A stretch of 37,453 nucleotides of DNA from Candidatus Kapaibacterium sp. GTDB lineage: Bacteria > Bacteroidota > Ignavibacteria > Kapaibacteriales > Kapaibacteriaceae. Location of the stretch: assembly GCA_022842685.1 (NCBI GenBank), contig JALHPC010000027.1, positions 1-37,453 of the forward strand. The letters are read 5' to 3'. Under the pieces are notes generated by a model, which did no database searches, was not told the origin of the DNA, and worked only from the letters and a program-made list of their open reading frames with translations. This document shows positions 14,294 through 24,600 of the stretch, in pieces. Numbering within the stretch: position 1 is the first letter of the stretch; each line of letters starts with the position of its first letter. Both the position numbers and the translations under genes were made by a program.

Positions 14294-16139
14294 CCAGCAG
14301 CTTGGTAACCCACGCCGATGTCCACGCCATCACAAACGTGATTGCAAATGCTATCGCCGGCCAACGCCAAGAGCCCGTCTCGCGTTTCATAATGGCCATG
14401 GTACTTACGCACTGCAGTGCATAGACATAAAATGCCAGCAAGGCCAAACCCGTTGCCAACGGCAACGTTCCCCGCAGCACATCTCGCAACGTAGCGTCGC
14501 TCTCCGTCACGTCGGCCGCGTAGATTTGCCCCATCACGCCCACAAACGTCTCGCGCGCTGCATAACTGCCCAGCACGCCCAAGGTTAGGCGCCAGTCGAA
14601 GCCCAACGGTTCAAACAGCGGCTGCACGGCCTTGCCTAGGCTAGCAGCGTATGACTGCTCTAGTTGTACACGATCGGCCTCGATGGGGTCGGTAATGCCT
14701 ACAACATCGGTCCTTGGCAGTTCAGTAAGAATCCACAGTCCAATGCTAAACGCCAGTATAACCGTCCCCGCCGTCTTCAAAAAGTCCTTACTCCGGCCAA
14801 CCATTCCTACCATCACGCTCTGAACCGACGGGAATCGATACGGCGGTAACTCCATCAAGAACGACACCACGCCACCACGAAACAGCGTCTTGCGCATAAC
14901 GAGTGCCACCAAGAGCCCCGAAATCGCACCAGCTGCATAGAGTCCGGCTAGTACCACCGATTGCAGCGAAAATACTCCCCACACGGTGGATGCCGGTATC
15001 ACCGCCCCTATCAACAATGCATACACAGGCAGTCGGGCCGAACATGTCATAAGGGGCGTCGCAAGAATTGTGGCCATGCGGTCGCGGTACGACGGGATAA
15101 TGCGTGCCGACATAATGCCCGGGATAGCGCAAGCAAACGACCCAAGGAGCGGGATGAAGCTTCGCCCCTGAAGGCCGAACAGACCCATAAGACGGTCGAC
15201 GATAAACGCTGCGCGCGCCAAGTAGCCACACTCTTCGAGGATGATTACAAGGAGGTTGAGAATTAGGATCTGGGGAAGGAACACAAGCACGCTACCAACC
15301 CCACCTAACAAGCCCTTGACGAGGAAGCTGCGCAGGACGTTGTCGCTCATGCTGTCAATCAACCCCTGCTGTATAAATCCAATGCCCCCTTCGATGAGAT
15401 CCATGAGCGGCTCGGCCCAGGTGAAGATGGACTGGAAGAACAAGGCCATAACGACAACGAATACCACTCCGCCCCAGACAGGATGAAGCAGAACGGCGTC
15501 GAGTCGTCGTGTAAGGGCTGGACGTTCGAGCTGGGGTACAACGTTGCGGGCCACCGTACGAGCCCATTCCATTCGAGAGACGGCGTCAGCCGTGGCCACG
15601 GCAACCGGCAATGGAATGGTGGCAACAGTAGAATCGACGATCGCATCCTTGACCTCGCCAATGCCAAGACCTTTTGTGCCAACAACGCCAAACACTGGAA
15701 CACCGAGTGTGTGGTGTAATCCGATATCGTCGAACATGCCGCCTGCGGCCTTTACTTCGTCGATCATCGTGGCCACGACTATCGTGGGCAAACCCAGGGC
15801 GGCAATCTGAGCAAACAGTGCTAGACTACGGTCGAGCTCGGCGGCATTCACCACAAACAAGATGACGTCGGGACGTGGTATCGAGGGATGCTGACCGCGC
15901 AGGACGTCGGCGGCGAGTCGTTCGTCCTCGCTTTCGGCGTCCATCGAATACATACCCGGCAGGTCTATCAGGCTGGCCTTTCCGGCCATCAAGCTTATGC
16001 GGCCTACCATCGGTTCAACCGTCACGCCGGTAAAGTTGCCCACACGTTGCTGCAGGCCTGTGAGCGCGTTGAAGAGCGTGGATTTTCCCGTGTTCGGCGT
16101 GCCAACAACCGCGCACGTGCGGGGCTGTTCAGCGGCCAT
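14286..16139 (-). CDS. feoB: Ferrous iron transport protein B (FeoB)
   Basis: The 617-residue product is the GTPase-coupled Fe(II) permease of the inner membrane. The N-terminal G domain shows G1 GTPNTGKS (13-20), switch I around GNFTGVTVE, and G3 DLPG (59-62). The G4 position reads TMID (124-127) rather than the usual NxxD. The membrane part has both gate motifs: GSFACAIPGIMSARII and MTCSARLPVYALLIGAV, each with the conserved Cys, and several hydrophobic helices to the C-terminus. Length is shorter than E. coli FeoB (773) but usual for this clade-type form. ATG 16139 was chosen; an in-frame TTG at 16145 is the alternative. It overlaps the end of feoA by 11 bases. Confidence 0.95.
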   Translation of the reverse strand: MAAEQPRTCAVVGTPNTGKSTLFNALTGLQQRVGNFTGVTVEPMVGRISLMAGKASLIDLPGMYSMDAESEDERLAADVLRGQHPSIPRPDVILFVVNAAELDRSLALFAQIAALGLPTIVVATMIDEVKAAGGMFDDIGLHHTLGVPVFGVVGTKGLGIGEVKDAIVDSTVATIPLPVAVATADAVSRMEWARTVARNVVPQLERPALTRRLDAVLLHPVWGGVVFVVVMALFFQSIFTWAEPLMDLIEGGIGFIQQGLIDSMSDNVLRSFLVKGLLGGVGSVLVFLPQILILNLLVIILEECGYLARAAFIVDRLMGLFGLQGRSFIPLLGSFACAIPGIMSARIIPSYRDRMATILATPLMTCSARLPVYALLIGAVIPASTVWGVFSLQSVVLAGLYAAGAISGLLVALVMRKTLFRGGVVSFLMELPPYRFPSVQSVMVGMVGRSKDFLKTAGTVILAFSIGLWILTELPRTDVVGITDPIEADRVQLEQSYAASLGKAVQPLFEPLGFDWRLTLGVLGSYAARETFVGVMGQIYAADVTESDATLRDVLRGTLPLATGLALLAFYVYALQCVSTMAIMKRETGSWRWPAIAFAITFVMAWTSAWVTKLLAS

Positions 16140-16374
16140 TGGCAAGAACGTCGATAGAAAGATCTTCGGCCAGCCGAACGGCTAGGTGTGTGCCGTCAAT
16201 CGACACCTCGATTGGACCCCCAAAGGGAGCTTTGCGAACGATGGTTACCGCCGTGCCCTTCGTAAGGCCAAGCTCGTTGATACGCCGTACGGCGTTCTGC
16301 GGTCCACGCACCGCAGCAATGACGCCGGTGCCCCCTATCGGTAGGGACTGCAGGCCGGATAGGTTCTTGTTCAT
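16129..16374 (-). CDS. feoA: Ferrous iron transport protein A (FeoA, SH3-like)
   Basis: The 81-residue product has the FeoA pattern: LPIGGTGVIAAVRGP near the N-terminus, then RRINELGLTKGTAVTIVRKAPFGGPIEV, and LAVRLAEDLSIDVL at the end. FeoA is a small cytosolic SH3-fold protein thought to modulate FeoB. It overlaps feoB by 11 bases, as expected for a coupled operon. ATG 16374 gives the normal family length; a longer frame to 16491 has no homologous sequence. The divergent polymerase gene begins 88 bases away. No Fur or DtxR box that I can recognise is visible in the gap. Confidence 0.92.
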   Translation of the reverse strand: MNKNLSGLQSLPIGGTGVIAAVRGPQNAVRRINELGLTKGTAVTIVRKAPFGGPIEVSIDGTHLAVRLAEDLSIDVLANGR

Positions 16375-16462
16375 ATTTGGACAAATTACGAAAACGGTGG
16401 GGCCTGCCGTGCCGTAGCAACCCGCGCTACGAGTGCTAATTTGCGTGGCCATCGGAGGCGTA

Positions 16463-17683
16463 ATGCTGCGTTCCCTATTCGTTGATCTCAATAGCTACTT
16501 TGCCAGCGTCGAGCAGCAGCTCGACCCTATGCTGCGCGGTCGGCCAATCGCCGTAGTACCGGTAATGGCCGACACAACCTGTGCTATTGCGGCGTCGTAC
16601 GAGGCAAAGAGATTTGGGGTAACAACGGGGACCATTATCGCTGATGCGAAGCGGATGTGTCCTGATCTTGTGCTGGTGCAGGCACAGCATGGAGCATACA
16701 TCGACTATCACCACCGCATTGTCGAGGCGGTAGAATCGGTGATTCACGTAAAGGCGGTGAAGTCTATCGACGAAATGGTATGTGAGCTTACGGGTTCTGC
16801 ACAGCAAGAAGCACGTGCCCGTGCGATTGCCGAGGATGTGCGTGCTACGATTGCCACCAAGGTGGGCGAATGCTTGCGGTGTAGCATTGGCATAGCACCG
16901 AACGACTATCTCGCCAAAACGGCAAGCGACATGCAAAAGCCGAACGGCCTCGTGGTTATCCATCAGGAAGACCTGCCGCAGGTACTTCACAAGCTCGAGC
17001 TTCGCGACCTTAACGGCATTGGCAAGAAGATGCATCAGCGGCTGTACCGCAAGGGCATCTTTAGCGTAGAGCAACTTTGTGCGTCAACCAAGGAGGCACT
17101 GCGAGACGTCTGGGGCGGTATCGAAGGCGAACGCTTTTGGATGTCGCTACGCGGCGAACAAGTAGAACGGGGCCCAACAACAAAAACCACTGTTGGGCAT
17201 AGCCACGTGCTGGAACCAGCGTTGCGTTCGATAGAAGGAAGCAGTGCCGTGCTGCATCGACTGCTGCAGAAGGCAGCCATGCGCTTGCGTCAATACGAGC
17301 TGGCAACGGCTAACATTGCTGTTTCGGTGCGCAGTACCAGCGGTAGTCGGTGGAAGGCCGACGTGAATATTACGCCAACACAAGACACCATGCAGCTAAC
17401 ACAGGTGCTGCAACGGATGATTGAAGCTCGGACCGATATCGGTACGATTCCCATGAAGGTGAGCATTTCGCTCAATCACCTATCCCCTATCGATGCCATA
17501 CCGGTGCCGATGTTCGAGAATACCGGACCATCGCGTCAGCCACTTAATGATGCGTTGGACAAACTGAACAAGAAGTACGGCAAGAACACACTTTATGTTG
17601 GCTCGGCCCACGATGGTCGTAACAGCGCCCCTATGCGCATAGCGTTTACGCACATACCAGATTTGGAAACGGACGAGGATTGA
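16463..17683 (+). CDS. Y-family (DinB-type) translesion DNA polymerase
   Basis: The 406-residue product starts with the Y-family catalytic strand LFVDLNSYFASVEQQ, with the first metal-binding Asp. The steric gate would be the Phe of NSYFASV. The second acidic pair lies in VKSIDEMVCELTG, a variant of the common SIDEAYLDVT. Further motifs are ASYEAKRFGVTTGTIIADAKRMCPD in the fingers/palm, CSIGIAPNDYLAKTASDMQKPNGL, a helix-hairpin-helix-like LRDLNGIGKKMHQRL, and a little-finger region to the end. No C-terminal beta-clamp motif could be named with certainty. ATG 16463 follows GGAGG at 16454-16458, one of the few strong ribosome-binding sites in the window, and is preferred to GTG 16433. The protein bypasses lesions with low fidelity; SOS control is not evident. 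Confidence 0.88.
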   Translation: MLRSLFVDLNSYFASVEQQLDPMLRGRPIAVVPVMADTTCAIAASYEAKRFGVTTGTIIADAKRMCPDLVLVQAQHGAYIDYHHRIVEAVESVIHVKAVKSIDEMVCELTGSAQQEARARAIAEDVRATIATKVGECLRCSIGIAPNDYLAKTASDMQKPNGLVVIHQEDLPQVLHKLELRDLNGIGKKMHQRLYRKGIFSVEQLCASTKEALRDVWGGIEGERFWMSLRGEQVERGPTTKTTVGHSHVLEPALRSIEGSSAVLHRLLQKAAMRLRQYELATANIAVSVRSTSGSRWKADVNITPTQDTMQLTQVLQRMIEARTDIGTIPMKVSISLNHLSPIDAIPVPMFENTGPSRQPLNDALDKLNKKYGKNTLYVGSAHDGRNSAPMRIAFTHIPDLETDED

Positions 17684-17700
17684 TCAATAAACTCATCTAC

Positions 17701-17748
17701 CGCGTAGCGTCTCGCGTAGCGTCCCGCGCAGCGTCCCGCGCAGCGTCC
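17701..17748. repeat. 12-bp tandem repeat, four copies
   Basis: Four 12-base units run back to back: CGCGTAGCGTCT, CGCGTAGCGTCC, and two copies of CGCGCAGCGTCC, with a degenerate fifth start (CGTGC) after them. They fill most of the gap between the convergent DinB-type polymerase and solute-binding-protein genes. The unit length is a multiple of three, so a frame through it would read VASR/AASR repeats, but that frame then runs antisense through the neighbouring gene and is not considered real. The unit has no obvious hairpin terminator character. Confidence 0.85.
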
Positions 17749-17752
17749 CGTG

Positions 17753-19483
17753 CTAACGCAACCAAACGTATTTATACATCCGCCGGTCCATCGCATTGTT
17801 GCGATAGTCTTGCACGTAGGGCTGCACAAGCCGGTAATCGCGATCGTAGAATATCACCAGCATGGGCGCATCGTCCATGGCAATCTGCTCGGCCTGACGG
17901 TAAAGCTCCATTCGAGCAGAGTCATTAACGGTTGCTATGGCGCGCTCAAATAGCTCGTCGAATTTCGGATTACGGTACCGCACGGAGTTGAGTGGCGAGA
18001 TTCCCCCATCGGCTGGCACGTTTTTGCCGTACAACAAATTCAGGAACGACTCTGGATCGGGATAATCGGCAACCCATCCTAAGCGGTAGAACGGTGCCTT
18101 TCCAGCATCGATGCGTTCCAAGTGCGTTGCGAATTCTACTTGCTGAAGCGCAACGTCGATATTCAATACTTCCTTCAACATTCCCTGCACGGTTTCGGCT
18201 ACGGCGATGTTTCTGCCGCCACCAGCGTTTACCTGCAACGTGCAGGCGGGAAATCCCCTTCCCTGCGGATATCCCGCTTGCGCCAACAGTTCTCGTGCCT
18301 TGGCCGGATCGTAGCGATAGCCACGAATCGACCTAGCGTCGTAACCGGGAAGTGCCGGCGGCACCAATCCATGGATACCCGTTCCTGCAGCTTGGCCACG
18401 TAGGATGTACCGCACAATACGGTCGCGATCGATCGCCATGTTGAACGCCTGCCGAATTCGCTTGTCGCCCATAACAGCATCGGTGGTTAGCATGCCATAG
18501 TACTGCGTAGCCGCAGCAGGTACATGCAACAGCGTATACTTGGCAAAGGCGCCTAGTGGCTTGTTTTCGGGCGACACAATGACGTTGAAGTATTCGTTGG
18601 GAATTCGATACGATTCCTCGAGATTTCCTGCCTGCAGCTCAAGGAGCTGCATTTTGTCGTCCTTCATGAACGAAAAGCGTACGCCGTCAAGCATCGGAAG
18701 TCGATTCCCATGCTCGTCGAATTTCCAATACCGCGGATTGCGTTGCAAGACGCATTCCCTGTCTGGAGCCCAACGCACGAAGGTAAAAGCACCAGTTCCT
18801 ACGGGGTGATGCGAAAACTTCTTTCCATAGAACTCCACAGCCTCGCGTGGATGTATCGCCATCGACGTTAATGCCACATAACTTCGAAAAGGGGCAAACG
18901 GCTTCGTCAGGCGAATCCTAAAGGTTGAATCATCGAGGGCTTCGAAGCCCTGCGGCTTCGCTAGGCGAGGTGCCGTCCCGCTACGCTCGGCCTCTTGCGT
19001 TGCCGCGAAGTACTCGTCGGCACCAAGAACCTTACCACGCATGTAGTCGAACGACTTACTGCCGGTTCGCGCATCGCAGATGCGCGAAAACGAATACACG
19101 ACGTCGCTTGCCGTAAACCGACGCCCCCTACCACCAGGAAAACATGCGTCGTCGTGAAAGAACACATCAGTGCGCAGGTGATAGGTGTAGGAGCGCCCAT
19201 CGTCGGAAACCTCCCATCGATGTGCCAGTTCGTTCGTGAGCTGCAGATGTTCGTCGAAGCTAAGAAGGTTGTCGTAGACGTTTTCGGCAACGTGCGCCGA
19301 CGTAACGTCATTAATTCGCACTGGATCGAGCGAGCTTAGTTCGCCGGTTTCGTTTACACGAAACACACCACCATAGTTCTTGCCGCCAGCAGCCGGCCGC
19401 AGCGTACCCTCGGGTTTACCTGGTTCTCGGCATGCAGCAAGCAACACCACCATCAGCAAAACGAGCGCAGGAACGGGCCTCAT
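17753..19483 (-). CDS. Family 5 solute-binding lipoprotein (oligopeptide/nickel-type ABC transporter)
   Basis: The 576-residue product has a lipobox LLAAC and the SBP_bac_5 layout: YGGVFRVNETGELSSLDPVRINDVTS near the mature N-terminus, NLLSFDEHLQLTNELAHRWEVSDDGRSYTYHLR, the FTASDVVYSF segment, KRIRQAFNMAIDRD, and a C-terminal QAEQIAMDDAPMLVIFYDRDYRLV. Such proteins deliver peptides or related solutes to an ABC permease. No permease or ATPase gene is in the window, so it is either served by a distant transporter or has a different role. Its ATG overlaps the stop of the upstream OmpA-like gene by 4 bases (19480-19483), making it the last gene of a long coupled operon. Substrate not predictable from sequence. 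Confidence 0.9.
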   Translation of the reverse strand: MRPVPALVLLMVVLLAACREPGKPEGTLRPAAGGKNYGGVFRVNETGELSSLDPVRINDVTSAHVAENVYDNLLSFDEHLQLTNELAHRWEVSDDGRSYTYHLRTDVFFHDDACFPGGRGRRFTASDVVYSFSRICDARTGSKSFDYMRGKVLGADEYFAATQEAERSGTAPRLAKPQGFEALDDSTFRIRLTKPFAPFRSYVALTSMAIHPREAVEFYGKKFSHHPVGTGAFTFVRWAPDRECVLQRNPRYWKFDEHGNRLPMLDGVRFSFMKDDKMQLLELQAGNLEESYRIPNEYFNVIVSPENKPLGAFAKYTLLHVPAAATQYYGMLTTDAVMGDKRIRQAFNMAIDRDRIVRYILRGQAAGTGIHGLVPPALPGYDARSIRGYRYDPAKARELLAQAGYPQGRGFPACTLQVNAGGGRNIAVAETVQGMLKEVLNIDVALQQVEFATHLERIDAGKAPFYRLGWVADYPDPESFLNLLYGKNVPADGGISPLNSVRYRNPKFDELFERAIATVNDSARMELYRQAEQIAMDDAPMLVIFYDRDYRLVQPYVQDYRNNAMDRRMYKYVWLR

Positions 19484-21654
19484 CGTATTGGCGTCTCAAC
19501 CTCAATCTGAACGGTACGGCAGTAGGAACGTCCCTCGGGTACATCGTTCGTATAAATCAGTCGGTCGCTACCAACCGGTTCAATGGTAACTTGATCATCG
19601 CGGACGGCTAGGACGTTTTTGGCTTCTTCGCACCTGCGTGTTGCAAGCTTGCGATTATACTCTGGATCGCCCGTTCTGTCGGCAAATCCCATAATGCGTA
19701 CCTTAGAATCAGGTTGCACACGGCTGCGCACGATGTCCATCACTCGCTGGTTACTTTCGTTCAGCTTGGCGCTGTTGTAGTCGAACACGATGAGCGAATA
19801 ACGCTCGATGAGTTTGCCGCCCTCCTGCATCCCCTTGGCTTTTTGTACTGTAATGAGCTCAACAGGAATGGCATCGGTAAGATTCTTCCGCTGACCCTTG
19901 TCGTTCCGTACGTTGAGATTGACCGCTATTGGCTCTTCGAGCTTTGGGCGACGTTCGCCCTCGGTCTTCCATACAATCTCCTTTGGTATTCCTAGGCCTT
20001 CATCCTTATAAAGGTTGATGCCACGCTGAGCCACGTCGATGTCCCAGCCGACGATATCCTCGCCGCCCTCAACGGAGACAGCAAAGATAATTTCCTTTGG
20101 ATCGACGCTGCGATCTCGATCGCGGAATTCAACGGTTTCAAGGATTGCTGGGTCTGATGCCGCAATATCGACGCGCCGATTCTCGACCCTTCCGTCTTCT
20201 GACTCAACATTAGCATGTTTCTCGGGCAAGATGCGCGCGTTTACGCTAATGCGTGATTTATCGATGCCCCATACGTCAACAAGGTAGGTACGAATGGCCT
20301 CTGCACGAGCTTGCGACAGCGTTCGATTATTTTTCTCAACACCTAGGTTATTGACGGCGCCAGTGAGTGAAATCTTGGCTGTCGGAATACGGCGCATCCG
20401 CTCACCGATAATATTGAGCAAATTATAATAGACGTCAAACTGATCTCGAGATAAATCGGTTGTACGGAAATCGCGTGTCGACGACGGATCAATCCGTTGC
20501 ATGCGGCTAGTTCCTAGGTCGCTGCTACCGTCATCGAAAAAGACCTGTGGAAGCAACGGATAACTTTCTACGACGTCGGTTTCGCGAATGACGATAATAT
20601 CAATGCCAAGTCGTTCGCTGCCATCGGCATTCAGCGGCTTGAGCGTAAGTGTTGGATTAAAACTCCGAGGTATCTCCTTGTTATACTGCTCCTTGATCGT
20701 GACTGTGCGATACTCGTAGTCACCCTCGCGATTCCGCGACTCGCTACGGTCGCTACTTACGAGCACAACACGTTCATCAGCAGAACTGGACCGTTCGACG
20801 ATGATTGTGTCTCGCACGTAGATTGTGTCGAATATAACGGTTGGGTCGACCGGGCGCCACAAGCTGTAACGAATCGAGGCCCCAAGCTGAAACGACTGTA
20901 CAGTCCAGTCTACACTACTTACTGGATGGACTGGTACGAAGTACCTAACCTCGGGAGCCAACATCACGTCGTTCGAGACGTTCAATTCGTATCCAAGTCC
21001 AAGTGCCACGTGCAACTGGAATGGTCGCACCTCGGGAATTTCACCACTCACCACGTTCCTGGCCGTAGTTCCATTCTCGGCAAACACGAGCCCATCGGGC
21101 GAAACGAGATCCTCGCGTTGCGCAAACGAATTGCCAATCACATATCCTGCCCGTGCACCGGCATATAACCAAAACAAATCAAGAACCTTGTACGCCGCCG
21201 CTGGTTCCAGCACTACAAGGGGCAACGAGGCATCCAAGGAGTAATCTACCTCGATGTCCTTTCGAGTGGCTATTGGTACCGGACCATCATCAAACACGGG
21301 CTCATTGCCAATCACGCGCTTGTCGGTTAACAATCCGCTTAACGCGCTATAACCAAGGCGAACTTGGGCACGCCACGTATCGGTGATAGGCATTTCGAAC
21401 AAACCGCCAAAGGCCGGCGTAACGAGCGCGGCCTTGCCAAACTCCGGACAACACGACGGTGTGCCCGGTAATGCTCCAAAATTTGCAGCGTGAAGATTGA
21501 TGCTAAGCGCACCGTAGGCACCCACGTGAAAACGCAACGTCTCGCGCGACCCAGTTTCGGGGTTCAGCCGGACTTCTTGCGAATGTGTAAGGCCCGCAGA
21601 GGCAGCACATAGAGAAACAACCACGAGCAATCGCATAATCATACTGTGTGTCAT
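19480..21654 (-). CDS. OmpA-family outer-membrane protein with CCPEF motif and two OmpA-like domains (paralog 3)
   Basis: The 724-residue product, the longest of the three paralogs, has a signal peptide (first ~26 residues, ending THSQ), the motif SCCPEFG (67-73) in a beta-rich N-terminal region, and a first OmpA-like module (about 360-500: LLPQVFFDDGSSDL, SLTGAVNNLGVEKNNRTLSQARAEA, VENRRVDI). A second module (about 615-724) contains VFDYNSAKL, GFADRTGDPEYNRKLATRR. The linker is charged (about 275-320, with RDTIIVERSSSADERV) rather than Pro-rich. As in the others, only the second module keeps the canonical Asp; the first has GAVNN. ATG 21654 overlaps the upstream giant gene's stop by 4 bases and the SBP gene follows with another 4-base overlap. 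It ends in VETPIR, as paralog 1 ends in VDTPIR. Confidence 0.85.
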   Translation of the reverse strand: MTHSMIMRLLVVVSLCAASAGLTHSQEVRLNPETGSRETLRFHVGAYGALSINLHAANFGALPGTPSCCPEFGKAALVTPAFGGLFEMPITDTWRAQVRLGYSALSGLLTDKRVIGNEPVFDDGPVPIATRKDIEVDYSLDASLPLVVLEPAAAYKVLDLFWLYAGARAGYVIGNSFAQREDLVSPDGLVFAENGTTARNVVSGEIPEVRPFQLHVALGLGYELNVSNDVMLAPEVRYFVPVHPVSSVDWTVQSFQLGASIRYSLWRPVDPTVIFDTIYVRDTIIVERSSSADERVVLVSSDRSESRNREGDYEYRTVTIKEQYNKEIPRSFNPTLTLKPLNADGSERLGIDIIVIRETDVVESYPLLPQVFFDDGSSDLGTSRMQRIDPSSTRDFRTTDLSRDQFDVYYNLLNIIGERMRRIPTAKISLTGAVNNLGVEKNNRTLSQARAEAIRTYLVDVWGIDKSRISVNARILPEKHANVESEDGRVENRRVDIAASDPAILETVEFRDRDRSVDPKEIIFAVSVEGGEDIVGWDIDVAQRGINLYKDEGLGIPKEIVWKTEGERRPKLEEPIAVNLNVRNDKGQRKNLTDAIPVELITVQKAKGMQEGGKLIERYSLIVFDYNSAKLNESNQRVMDIVRSRVQPDSKVRIMGFADRTGDPEYNRKLATRRCEEAKNVLAVRDDQVTIEPVGSDRLIYTNDVPEGRSYCRTVQIEVETPIR

Positions 21655-24600
21655 CGCACCACCTGCAATACCTGTGTACGGGTGCGCGATGGCGTGTCGA
21701 GTACAAGCGTGTACACGCCACTACCCATGCTGCCAGTCGATACGTCAAACGTTCTGGCTGGGTCGCCCGACCGATGCACCCAGCGCCACTGCTGCACAGT
21801 GGCTCCGGTTATGTCGACCACACGCAAGCGGTGTTCACCGGCTTCAAACACCTCGGCAGATATCTCACATCGGTCTATGGCTGGCAACGGTGTTACATTT
21901 AGCCGCAAACTTCCTGCGCGACGAATAAACCTGTCGCCCCCTTCTTTGCAAATCGTCGTGCGCATGAAGCCATGTTGTGGGCGCACGCTTGGCGTTGCAT
22001 TCGGTAGGATGATCTCGCCATCCACAATGTCGATCGACGTCGAATCATGCATGCCAAGCGTTACCTGTCCTACAATCGCACCAATCTCGGTTGTATCGGT
22101 CGTACTGGCCACCGGTCGTATCTCGACGCGTAGCGTTGTAAGCCCACCAGTGGAAACAGCACTTACAATACTGCCATTTTCCACGCGCTGTGGCACAAAC
22201 ATGTCCGTTACGTATCGCACATCCAACACCACAGTAGCGTTCTGAATTGGCGTTTGTGCCGACGCCACGGCAGCCCGAATTGGCCAACGATGTTCGTCCG
22301 TCGACGGGTCGATGTTGTCTTGCTGCGGCATAATCACGATTAACTCTACGTTCAGCCGACCTAGGCCTGTAATGGCCACAACACGCTCGTCCGGACAAGG
22401 GGCATCGAAAACTACGACGACGGAATCATCGAAGCGTCCGTCAACGATGGGCGCAAATGCGACCGGTATCGACACGGAGCCCCCTGCAGGAAGACGAAGT
22501 GGAACGCTCGGAGGCGTGATGGTAAATGGCGAAGTACTGCCTGAACGCAGACGAATGGCGGTGATATTAACGTCGACCGACGAAGAATTCACGAGTACCA
22601 CACGTTGTTCGACCGTGGTTCCGATGTCAATAGCACCAAAGTTGACGGCAGGTGGGGCGCCAGTAAGAGCCGTACGACGGTTACCTTCCAACTGCGTGAT
22701 TGCGCGGGTAGGTTGGTTGTTGATGCGAACACGAACAACGAGCGAAGCACGCTTTACACCATCTGTTGCCTGTCGCGGGTCGAAGCGAACAAAGAGCTTG
22801 ACGGTATCCGATGGCGCCAGCGTTCGATTGAGAATCACGCCTGGATTCTCCACGGTAAAGAGCGATGCGTCGGGCCCCTCGATGGCAACGTTAATCATGT
22901 CAACCTCTACATTGGAGGGGTTGGTAATAACGATACTATCACGGCCCGTAGCACACTGCGAGAGTGTACCAAAGAAGATCGTGTTTGGCACCGTGATTCT
23001 ACCACTTGCGCCACTATACCGAACGATGACGGGCATTGAGTCTACACAAGGAGCGTCAAAGCGTACCCATACGGTATCGGTATGGAATCCTTCTTCGATT
23101 GGTGTAATGGTGATGTCAAGCTCGAAAGCACTGTTGGGTGCAAGCGTCCCAACGGGGTTGAGTGCAGCGGCCACCGGCTGACGGCTGGTACGGGTATCGG
23201 CAAGACCAAGATCGATCGAACCGTCGTTGGTATACGTCTCGCGGCGCTGCGTTGGCACGCCTAGAGGTATTGCACCAACGTCAACAATCCGAGCGCCACC
23301 AATCTGTGGCTCGCTGCGCTGCCCTTGCAGTGCCACGGCCAGCCCGCCTTGACCGTTGGTGGACGTGCGAATCAGCAACGATGCGGTCTTTAGTCCTGCC
23401 GGAGGAATAGCCCCCGAGAACGTGACGGTATACGTAATGGCTTGGCCCGGATTCAACACTGCGTCAACAGTTGGCTGGCCTGTGATGGTAAACGACGAAG
23501 CGTCGGGTCCTGTGATAAACGCTGGGTAGAGAAGTGTAACTGGCACGGTACCGTTGTTGGTTACCGAAACGCTGTCAACAGTGGTTTCGCAGAATGATAT
23601 CACACCCATATTGAGCGTCTCTGTCGATAGCGCCAGACTTCGTTGACGTCCCCTACCAGAAACTCCAATCGTAAGACTATCAGCGCACGTGGCAGTGGTA
23701 GCATCGGCACGAAGTCGAAGCACAGCAGTATCATCCGACGCAGTCGCTGGGGAGTAGCGCACCTCGATGAGCAATCGCTCGCCCGGAGCAACGGTGGCAG
23801 GTAGTGGGGGTACAGTACCAACAACCTGAAACGGCGCTGGTAGTGGTGCGAGAGCGGCGTAGGCAAGAGCGCTTGAGCCGTCGTTGCGCACCTCGATGAT
23901 TCGCGTGACGGAACTGCCCACAACAACATCGCCAAACTGTCCATCCCCTACTAAGGTCATGCGCGGCAGCCGGCCGTCGAATCGAATCCACACAGTGTCT
24001 GGCTGTGGACACTCGGCCACGTCTAACAACACAGGAACCAAGGTTGGCCCCTCCTGACGTGCCGTAAAGTGAATCGAAACGTTACGCACTCCTGCAGCAG
24101 GCAGCGCAAACGGCAACGTGTGCGATGTAAACACGAGGCCCGCTGCACTCGACCTAAAGTTCAGCAGTGTTGCAGGAGAGGCTCCGGTATTGCGCACAAC
24201 CAGATTGTCTTGCTGTTGTTGACCTACGCAGACCGTTCCGTAATCAAGGGTATCACCACGCGGCCCTAGCTGAAGACCACGCCAAGAATAGCGCAAATCG
24301 AACGGCTCAACGGCTATCGATACATCAATCACGAACGGATTTTTTCCGGCGGCTGTATCGTTGCTGCGAATGGTAATCTGTGTAGACTGCAGGCCCGAGT
24401 GACCTGGCTGACGTGAGTAACGAACGACGATCGATCGACGTCCAAAGGGTGCTATCGTATCAGGGAACACCGTCGGCTCTTCGATGGTGAAGCCGGTGCC
24501 CCCTGGCAGAGTGATGGAGGAAATGTCGAGTGGCGACTCACCCTCGTTCCTTACTTCAATGGTGTCTACAACGTCGGCACCCGGGCAGGCATAGGTTCGC

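Noticed and set aside
16375..16462. TAATTTG boxes in the feoA/polymerase gap as promoters
   Set aside because: Each lacks one T relative to TAnnTTTG, so the match is not good enough; no iron-regulator box could be recognised either.
17701..17748. CRISPR-like array
   Set aside because: The units are 12 bases, directly abutting, without spacers, and no cas gene is present.
17680..17928. Frame reading VASR/AASR repeats after the polymerase gene
   Set aside because: It begins at a TTG over the polymerase stop, consists of the 12-bp repeat, and then runs antisense through the SBP gene; no ribosome-binding site or signal peptide.
22312..23181. Plus-strand 289-residue open frame inside the giant gene at 21651-26396
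   Set aside because: It is antisense to a long signal-peptide protein, has no family resemblance, no ribosome-binding site, and low-complexity composition typical of an opposite-strand shadow in GC-rich DNA.
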